The notes under the pieces were generated by a model. The model was given only the letters and a program-made list of their open reading frames with translations. It was not told the origin of the DNA and did not search any database. From positions 1 to 19,631 of the forward strand of contig CAYGUI010000023.1 in the NCBI GenBank assembly GCA_964353115.1: a stretch of DNA of 19,631 bases, written 5' to 3'. The DNA is from CAYGUI01 sp964353115. GTDB taxonomy: Bacteria > Pseudomonadota > Gammaproteobacteria > JAGOUU01. Positions 14,277-19,631 of the stretch are shown piece after piece; positions within the stretch are counted from its first letter, which is position 1, and each line of letters starts with the position of its first letter. A program made the translations under genes and the position numbers.

Positions 14277-16766
14277 GTGATAAAAGATTGGGAAGGCTTA
14301 ATTAATTATTTTTCACGCAAATCAATTAGTAAAAAGCAGGTTTTTGATTTTTTTAAAACTCTAAATTTTCCATTAAGTGATTTAGAAGAAAAAGAACTTA
14401 TCTCGGCATTAGACAATGCATTATTTGATGATCGAATTAGTGTTCCACGTCATCGCGAAATTTTAACTGAAATTAAATTTTTACAAAAATATGGTCATCC
14501 AGAAATCATAAGAGCTGGTGAGGCCATCCCACTTCCAAAAGAGTCAGATAGTCGTGCAGTGCAGTTTATGCCAAGTTATGCGCAAATAAAAAAAGCTTTG
14601 GTCAGCAAAACGGTATTATTACTCGCGATCATAATATTTATCTGGTTATTCTTTAGCCAATTATTTATATATAACTATGATTTGCATGATAGATTTTTAT
14701 CATTTGTAAGTTTTGATAGTGATAAAACATTAAATGTAAATACTGCTAAGAAAAAACAGTATATGTGGGGGCTGTATTATTATCTAACACATATAAATTC
14801 AGGGAATATAAAAGACTTAACTGCGGTTAATAAAGAATTAAATAATATTTCTGATAAATATTCTAGTGAATTAGAGTTTTTAATAAATTATAGAATTAAT
14901 AAGGCTAGCGTCTATTTTGCAAGTAATTTTAAGCAGTATGAGTTACAGGATTTTTTATCTAATCTAGATGGTTTGTCAGATTATAACGATATTGATTTTA
15001 AATTATATTCTAACGGCCTATATTCAAAATCTTTATTTCCTCTATATAAAACTGATTTAAGCGCTCAAGATCTGGAATATTGGTCTGAAGAAGTTATTAA
15101 TATTTGTGGTAACGATGATTTTATTAGCTATGTTATTTGTAGTGAAAAGATCAAATATTATTTATCTACTAATAATTTTTCTCAAGCTCAAAAGGTAGTT
15201 AATAAAAGGTATTCAAAAATCTTCAGCAATAATGGCGATGATTTATATGATTCTATAAATAAAAAATGGCAGGAAGATGCTATACAAAATGATAATGATT
15301 ATTTAAAAAATTATGAAAAACTATTACGAGTAGAGTTTAAATTATTATTTAATTTTAATAATTGGCAGGCAGCAGAAAATTTATATCCGATTTTGTTAAA
15401 AATAGATAATTTACAAAATTTGGCTTTGATAGTTAAAGCTAGATTAGCGAATCATTATGTTGAACTTGCGAAATCAAAAAAGGTTGATGACAATTATCTT
15501 GCCGTGCGAGATATTTATTATCGATTAGCAAAAATAGCTCCAGAAAATGGATTTTTACAAAATTTATCAGCATATATAGAAGAAAATAAAGATCTAATGA
15601 ATACTGTTGATTGTGGTGTAATTGGCGACAGGACTTGTAAGGATGTAACGGTTGAAAATAATTACGGCCCAGAACTAATATTAGTTGATTCAAAAAAATA
15701 CCATAAAATAGCAGGTATTAGTCGAAATCCTGTTTTGTGGCGCGATTATAATATATTTTGTCGTGCAACAAATTTATGTACTCCAAAAAATAATAAAAGT
15801 GATTTACCGGTGTTGGGGTTATCAAAATATGAAGTGGAAAAATATATTAATTGGTTATCTGAAGTAACGCATAAAAAATATCGCTTGCCAACAACTCAAG
15901 AATTAATTGTATTAATGTCGGACGTAAGAGAAATATTACCAAAAGAAATAAATTGTAGAATATCTAATAAAAATAATAAATTAGCTAAATATTCAGCCGA
16001 ATACCAAGATTTTTATGGATTTTATAACTTAATTGGTAACGCTAAAGAAGTAGCATCAGATGGTAAAAATACTTTTTCTATAGGCTCTGGCTCACATGAT
16101 TTTATCGAAGATTGTTTAAAAAATAATATCGCAAAATTTAATTTTGATGATAAAAATACTGCATTTAGGGTTGCGCGTGATGTTAATGATTATAGCAAGG
16201 TCCCAAATTGTCACGTTGATTTTGCCGGTAAGCATAAATTATGCGCTGATTATATAGCTCAAACAGAGTCTGTTGGGCCGTTATTAACAGTCCCACCTTT
16301 AAGAGATGGTAAAAAAGTTTTTGCGATTAGTAAATTACCGATTAGTAATAAAGAATATAATTTATTTTGCAAAAAGACCGGATTTTGTCGCGTTGATTTA
16401 CAGCACAATGATTTATCACCAAAAACTAACATAAATTATGATGAAGCCTCGGTTTATGCTGCATGGCTATCAGAAATTACAGGGGCAAAATATTCTTTAC
16501 CGGCTGATGATGAGTGGTTGTTTTCGGTATCAGCTAATGAAAAATTTTCTTGTGTATTGCCTGATCAAGGTGTTGAGAATGAATGGGGCATAGCTAGTAA
16601 ATATGATAGAATGCGTGAATGGGTATTAATCGATAGTAAACTTCCGGGATTACGCGGAGAGATAGCAGAGAGTAAAATTAATCACTGTGAAATCGGTTTA
16701 TTACGCGCCACAGAAAAATTTAATGATCAAATTACAGGATTTAGAGTAGTACGATACTTAGGGTAA
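14277..16766 (+). CDS. Membrane-anchored protein with two tandem degenerate FGE/SUMF1-like domains
   Basis: This 829-residue protein starts at GTG. Residues 1-110 are a charged, probably cytoplasmic domain I do not recognise. 112-131 is one transmembrane helix preceded by lysines (inside-out topology), so the rest should be periplasmic. About 140-460 is a helical region with TPR-like features. Two formylglycine-generating-enzyme-like folds follow. Domain 1 (about 462-645) has 'RDYNIFCRATNLC', 'YEVEKYINWLSEVTHKKYRLPTTQEL', 'YGFYNLIGNAKEVASD' and 'TAFRVAR'. Domain 2 (about 666-829) has 'KEYNLFCKKTGFC', 'DEASVYAAWLSEITGAKYSLPADDEW', 'MREWV' and 'TGFRVVRYL'. The CxxxxC active-site pair of true FGE is not seen near 'RGxS..GFR' in either copy, so catalysis is unlikely. 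The many paired Cys suit disulfides in the periplasm. A 154-residue protein follows 4 bases later. Confidence 0.8.
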   Translation: MIKDWEGLINYFSRKSISKKQVFDFFKTLNFPLSDLEEKELISALDNALFDDRISVPRHREILTEIKFLQKYGHPEIIRAGEAIPLPKESDSRAVQFMPSYAQIKKALVSKTVLLLAIIIFIWLFFSQLFIYNYDLHDRFLSFVSFDSDKTLNVNTAKKKQYMWGLYYYLTHINSGNIKDLTAVNKELNNISDKYSSELEFLINYRINKASVYFASNFKQYELQDFLSNLDGLSDYNDIDFKLYSNGLYSKSLFPLYKTDLSAQDLEYWSEEVINICGNDDFISYVICSEKIKYYLSTNNFSQAQKVVNKRYSKIFSNNGDDLYDSINKKWQEDAIQNDNDYLKNYEKLLRVEFKLLFNFNNWQAAENLYPILLKIDNLQNLALIVKARLANHYVELAKSKKVDDNYLAVRDIYYRLAKIAPENGFLQNLSAYIEENKDLMNTVDCGVIGDRTCKDVTVENNYGPELILVDSKKYHKIAGISRNPVLWRDYNIFCRATNLCTPKNNKSDLPVLGLSKYEVEKYINWLSEVTHKKYRLPTTQELIVLMSDVREILPKEINCRISNKNNKLAKYSAEYQDFYGFYNLIGNAKEVASDGKNTFSIGSGSHDFIEDCLKNNIAKFNFDDKNTAFRVARDVNDYSKVPNCHVDFAGKHKLCADYIAQTESVGPLLTVPPLRDGKKVFAISKLPISNKEYNLFCKKTGFCRVDLQHNDLSPKTNINYDEASVYAAWLSEITGAKYSLPADDEWLFSVSANEKFSCVLPDQGVENEWGIASKYDRMREWVLIDSKLPGLRGEIAESKINHCEIGLLRATEKFNDQITGFRVVRYLG

Positions 16767-16770
16767 GTTT

Positions 16771-17235
16771 ATGAGTCACTCCTCACAAGAATTTTCTCTT
16801 CCACCTATTTTTGCCAATGCAATAGCAAGTGCTGAGCGAGCCCAACAAGGTCTTAGTGATATAAATGAAGAGATAGATGGTTTTTTATCTAGAAGAAATT
16901 CTATGATGGGAAACTTAAAGGGATTAGCAGAGTTTACACCACGATCAGCTAGTATCCCTCCAACGCATTTTATTGCTGCAGCAGCAAGCGCTCAAAGAGG
17001 AATTGAGGAAATATCTGAATTACGTGCTCAAATTAAAAGATTAGAGAGGGAAATTCAAGATAGCAAAGCTTTAATAAGATCATTGCAGCAAGACTTGGCA
17101 AGTCAGCCTAAAGAGCTTAAATTTGTTTTAGATTCTTTGCAGTCCAGACATCCAGAAATTTTTAAAGAAATACAAACAAATCTTGAGCTTCATAGACGTT
17201 GCGAAGCTCTTAAAGGAACTAAAAAAAATCTATAG
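16771..17235 (+). CDS. Coiled-coil protein with internal duplication, partner of the FGE-like protein
   Basis: I do not recognise this 154-residue protein. It has no signal peptide or membrane segment. Residues of about 11-35 (PPIFANAIASAERAQQGLSDINEEI) and 62-87 (PPTHFIAAAASAQRGIEEISELRAQI) are two copies of one unit: PP-x-F-x-A-x-A-SA-x-R-x then a helix. From about 77 to 115 there is a coiled-coil helix (ELRAQIKRLEREIQDSKALIRSLQQ). The gene begins 4 bases after the 829-residue gene, so the two are translated from one mRNA. Its product should stay in the cytoplasm and could bind the cytoplasmic N-terminal domain of its neighbour (inference). No terminator is evident after it. Confidence 0.7.
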   Translation: MSHSSQEFSLPPIFANAIASAERAQQGLSDINEEIDGFLSRRNSMMGNLKGLAEFTPRSASIPPTHFIAAAASAQRGIEEISELRAQIKRLEREIQDSKALIRSLQQDLASQPKELKFVLDSLQSRHPEIFKEIQTNLELHRRCEALKGTKKNL

Positions 17236-17258
17236 ACTTTCATTTTTTTGCCGATAAA

Positions 17259-17264
17259 TATAAT
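17259..17264 (+). promoter_or_regulatory. -10 box (TATAAT) for the 93-residue secreted protein
   Basis: TATAAT lies 24 bases before the ATG at 17289, with AGGG (17281-17284) as a close SD. No good -35 box is seen at 16-18 bases upstream, so the promoter is tentative. Confidence 0.35.
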
Positions 17265-17288
17265 AAGAAGTTGTATATTTAGGGTTTT

Positions 17289-17570
17289 ATGAAGTTTTTT
17301 AAAACGTCAATTTTATTAGTTATTTTAAGTTTAAATTCAATAGCTTGGGCGCATAAAAGTGCTCCAACTCTTAATAATAGAATGAGTTTACCTGCTGAAA
17401 GTACAGCAAAATATCCATATCCAAAGCTAAATTACACGAGAATAGTGGTTAGGCAGAATTTTAGAGTGTTCAATGAAGCTCATTATCATAAGCCGAGATA
17501 TCGTCATATGGAAAGTATAAGGGTGCGTGAAAATCATCCCGTGATGAGTAACGTATTTTTTAAATTTTAA
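17289..17570 (+). CDS. Small secreted basic protein of unknown function
   Basis: This 93-residue protein has a typical signal peptide (1-21, cleaved after SIAWA). The mature part of about 72 residues is basic and rich in Tyr, His, Arg and Phe ('KYPYPKLNYTRIVVRQNFRVFNEAHYHKPRYRHMESIRVREN'). It contains no cysteines and no recognised domain. The mature charge and aromatic content suggest binding to an acidic partner such as nucleic acid, LPS or a membrane, but this is inference. It has its own -10 box and SD, so it may be separately expressed. Its stop codon directly abuts the stop of convergent csiV with no bases between, so no terminator fits there. Confidence 0.7.
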   Translation: MKFFKTSILLVILSLNSIAWAHKSAPTLNNRMSLPAESTAKYPYPKLNYTRIVVRQNFRVFNEAHYHKPRYRHMESIRVRENHPVMSNVFFKF

Positions 17571-18275
17571 TTAAGCTGTCTCACGGTTAAATTTAATCAA
17601 AATTCCAACTACAGGATTATCTAAATAATGTAGCTCGCTACTGCGGATTTTTTTCCTGTCGTTATTGATATGAAAAGTTTTGACAATATAATCACTAAAA
17701 TTTTTGCCATAATTTTTTTGTAAATCTTCAAAAGAAATAACTTTTTCTGAATTTTGCGCCAAAATAAGTGGCAAATTAACATCAAGATTGGCGTTCACGT
17801 GAATGTAGCGTAAGCGATTTATATGCAGTGAGCCTTGCAAATAAGGAAAATTAAAAGCAGGATTGTCGATATCATCTGCTGCAATATTAAGGGGATTATC
17901 TTGTTTTATGAATAAATCTATAATGTCGCCATAATTAATTGGTGATTTCCAGGCTAAATGTAAAATTGGTTGATAATTTGGGTTATTATTAATTCTCTTA
18001 AATTCTTTAATTAAACGCTTTTCTGCTAATTCTGTTGGATGATCCGAATCATTTTTTATTTTAATAGGTCTTGTTTCTTTGCCATTTATTTTCAACGTTA
18101 TATTGTAATCTTTTGTTGAATCGGCCAAATTAACTTTGGGCCATTCCTCACTGCGATAATCGACGTTTTTATTTAAAAAAACTATTAATTCAACATGATA
18201 AAAGTCAAAATTATCAGGCTCAGAGTAAGATATAGTTGGTATTAGTGTTAGTAATAATATTAAAAATTTTTTCAT
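17571..18275 (-). CDS. csiV: CsiV family periplasmic protein
   Basis: CsiV is a peptidoglycan-associated periplasmic protein first linked to D-amino-acid sensitivity in Vibrio. Its gene usually follows mfd, as here. The 234-residue product has a signal peptide (1-18, ending TISYS), then 'FYHVELIVFLNKN...EEWP', the family's typical opening (YqVElIVFeR...E.W). It ends with 'FHINNDRKKIRSSELHYLDNPVVGILIKF', close to the family ending 'eSRRmRSgElHYlDHPlfGvlv.i'. AAGGA lies 4-5 bases before the ATG. The gene lies 30 bases downstream of mfd, separated by a hairpin, and is probably expressed with it. Confidence 0.85.
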   Translation of the reverse strand: MKKFLILLLTLIPTISYSEPDNFDFYHVELIVFLNKNVDYRSEEWPKVNLADSTKDYNITLKINGKETRPIKIKNDSDHPTELAEKRLIKEFKRINNNPNYQPILHLAWKSPINYGDIIDLFIKQDNPLNIAADDIDNPAFNFPYLQGSLHINRLRYIHVNANLDVNLPLILAQNSEKVISFEDLQKNYGKNFSDYIVKTFHINNDRKKIRSSELHYLDNPVVGILIKFNRETA

Positions 18276-18286
18276 AAAATCCTTGT

Positions 18287-18318
18287 GCCTTCGGCGTTAC
18301 CCTCTTTACGAAAGAGGG
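18287..18318. repeat. Hairpin repeat across the mfd stop codon
   Basis: CCCTCTTT (18300-18307) and AAAGAGGG (18311-18318) form a perfect 8-base stem with a 3-base loop. Next to it GCCTTCGGC (18287-18295) forms a small stem. On the minus strand the mfd stop TAA (18306-18308) lies within the hairpin and the last residues PLS of Mfd are encoded by it. No T run follows, so this is not an ordinary terminator. Confidence 0.7.
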
Positions 18319-19631
18319 CTTAATTCTGATAAAGTTTTTTCAATAAATTCTATTTTACTTTCATCAGNNNNNNNNNNAAACTGCAAAATATTATTACTAG
18401 CGAGTTTAAAAATATTGGATTTTTGCTGTAATAAATTTATTAATTTTTTGTGATCAATTTTAGGTTCATTATTAAAAATAATTTTACCATTTTTGATCCC
18501 CAATTCTATTTTAGTAACTCCTATAGAGTTTGCCAATATTTTAAGACGCGCTATTCTAAATAAATTTTGTGCTTCACGAGGAAGTAGACCAAAGCGGTCA
18601 ATCATTTCGGCTTTTATTTCATCGAGTGACTCATGAGTATTAGCGCCAGAGATTCTTTTATATAGAATAAGTCTTTGATCAATATCAGGTAAATAATTAT
18701 TTGGAATTAAAGCTGGAATTTTAAGTTCAATATCAGCATTTTTATTATCAGTTTCTTCCAAGTCTAGCTCTTTACCTTCTTTTAATGCAGTTATAGCTTT
18801 ATCTAAAAAATCCATATAAAGATTATAGCCAATTGCCTGCATATGGCCGCTTTGCTCATGACCGAGTATTTCGCCGGCGCCACGAATTTCTAAGTCATGA
18901 TTGGCAAGCATAAAACCCGCACCTAAGTCCTCTAATGATGAAATGGCATCTAAACGACGCCCGGCATCTTTTGTCATAGCTTTTTTATTTGGGACAAAAA
19001 GATAGGCATATGCTTGGTGATGTGAGCGGCCCACGCGTCCACGTAATTGATGCAACTGAGCTAGACCAAATTTATCAGCACGGTCTATTAAAATAGTATT
19101 AGCGTTTGGGATATCAATACCGTTTTCAATAATAGTGGTGCAAACTAAAACGTTATATTTGCGGTGATAAAAATCACGCATCACAGAGCTCATATTTTTT
19201 CCTGGCATTTGACCATGAGCAATAGCGACACGTGATTCAGGAATTAGTTCACGAATTTCTTCTGCGGTAGTTTCAATAGTTGAGATATCGTTATGTAAAA
19301 AGTATACTTGTCCACCGCGTAACAATTCACGTGAAATAGCTTCTTTAATAATTCCACGATTTCTCTCACGGACAAAAGTTTTAATGCTTAAGCGTTTTTT
19401 TGGTGGTGTGGCGATTATCGACAAATCACGCAAGCCAGATAACGACATATTTAATGTCCGTGGAATAGGGGTGGCGGTAAGGGTTAAAACATCGATATTG
19501 GGGCGTAATTTTCTTATTTTCTCTTTCTGATTTACTCCAAACCGGTGCTCTTCATCAATAATTAATAGCCCTAAGTTTTTAAATTTAATATCATTTTGTA
19601 ATAATTTATGAGTGCCAATAACTATATCAAC
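18306..19631 (-). CDS. mfd: Transcription-repair coupling factor Mfd, C-terminal part, with an assembly gap
   Basis: Mfd pushes stalled RNA polymerase off damaged DNA and recruits the UvrAB excision machinery. The visible part is about 441 residues. The frame is open to the window edge, so the gene continues off the right end (5' part missing). Helicase motifs II to VI are present: 'LIIDEEHRFG' (DEEH at 19545-19556), 'LTLTATPIPRTLNM', 'VCTTIIENGIDIPNANTI' and 'LAQLHQLRGRVGRSHHQAYA'. The 'GAGEILGHEQSGHMQAIGY' block and C-terminal regulatory domain follow. Ten N at 18368-18377 replace about four codons near the C-terminus. The frame is kept as written, and the residues around it (LQF..., DESKIEF) align with E. 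coli LKF...RIEW, so the real gap is probably similar in size. The stop lies inside a hairpin. Confidence 0.96.
   Translation of the reverse strand, partial: VDIVIGTHKLLQNDIKFKNLGLLIIDEEHRFGVNQKEKIRKLRPNIDVLTLTATPIPRTLNMSLSGLRDLSIIATPPKKRLSIKTFVRERNRGIIKEAISRELLRGGQVYFLHNDISTIETTAEEIRELIPESRVAIAHGQMPGKNMSSVMRDFYHRKYNVLVCTTIIENGIDIPNANTILIDRADKFGLAQLHQLRGRVGRSHHQAYAYLFVPNKKAMTKDAGRRLDAISSLEDLGAGFMLANHDLEIRGAGEILGHEQSGHMQAIGYNLYMDFLDKAITALKEGKELDLEETDNKNADIELKIPALIPNNYLPDIDQRLILYKRISGANTHESLDEIKAEMIDRFGLLPREAQNLFRIARLKILANSIGVTKIELGIKNGKIIFNNEPKIDHKKLINLLQQKSNIFKLASNNILQFXXXXDESKIEFIEKTLSELSPLS
18368..18377. other. Assembly gap of 10 N inside mfd
   Basis: Ten undetermined bases. The flanking sequence on both sides is normal mfd coding sequence in one frame. 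The count may be a placeholder rather than a measured length. Confidence 0.95.

Noticed and set aside
14277..17235. Diversity-generating retroelement, because target proteins often have FGE-like folds
   Set aside because: No reverse transcriptase gene, and no template/variable repeat pair was seen in the window.

Overview
The window looks like a stretch of chromosome from an AT-rich gammaproteobacterium, plausibly of the Legionellales type (inference). The reasons are the gene families and their order: mfd next to csiV, trpS-scpA-scpB-rluB, a tus-like gene beside sufE, bolA with yciB, and a GadC-like amino acid antiporter. Base composition is strongly AT-biased, and GC-rich palindromes stand out sharply against it. 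A run of 10 N inside mfd shows that this is a draft or scaffolded assembly. Genes are packed tightly. Three convergent pairs overlap at their stop codons and a fourth pair is exactly abutting. No stretch over 300 bases lacks a gene.

Layout. 1-192 is the tail of a gene, possibly ygfX/cptA. 182-1627 (-) is a GadC-like APC transporter. 1808-2044 is a small charged protein of unknown function. 2034-2939 (-) is a Tus-like replication-terminus binding protein, divergent from sufE (2972-3364), which overlaps an unknown membrane-hairpin protein (3345-4199). 4179-4976 (-) holds yciB and bolA, divergent across only 20 bases from trpS. trpS heads a tight same-strand cluster, trpS-scpA-scpB-rluB (4997-8392), covering tryptophan charging, chromosome condensation and 23S rRNA pseudouridylation. 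8476-9286 is a two-gene unit, a BufA1/DUF2282-like Cys-rich secreted peptide plus a DoxX membrane protein, closed by a strong intrinsic terminator at 9310-9349.

The middle is more accessory. A 694-residue surface protein (signal peptide, two Ig-like He_PIG repeats, C-terminal outer-membrane barrel; 9426-11510, -) is divergent from a secreted possible beta-propeller (11609-12604). gshA follows (12689-14188, -). Across a good promoter (14193-14222) from it lies an uncharacterised two-gene operon. Its first gene encodes an 829-residue membrane-anchored protein with two tandem, apparently catalytically degraded, formylglycine-generating-enzyme-like domains predicted in the periplasm. Its second encodes a 154-residue coiled-coil protein with an internal duplication. 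Next come a small secreted basic protein (17289-17570), csiV (17571-18275, -) and the 3' part of mfd (18306-19631, -).

The most notable signals are: (1) a palindromic repeat that sits in-frame inside gshA and again in the scpB tail, encoding the same octapeptide SRLRGNDE both times; (2) the tandem FGE-like operon; (3) a BufA-DoxX pair without the BufB/BufC maturation genes; (4) sufE and trpS sharing an identical geometry of GATATAAT exactly 16 bases before ATG, suggesting near-leaderless mRNAs; and (5) the Tus homologue with no recognisable Ter site in the window.
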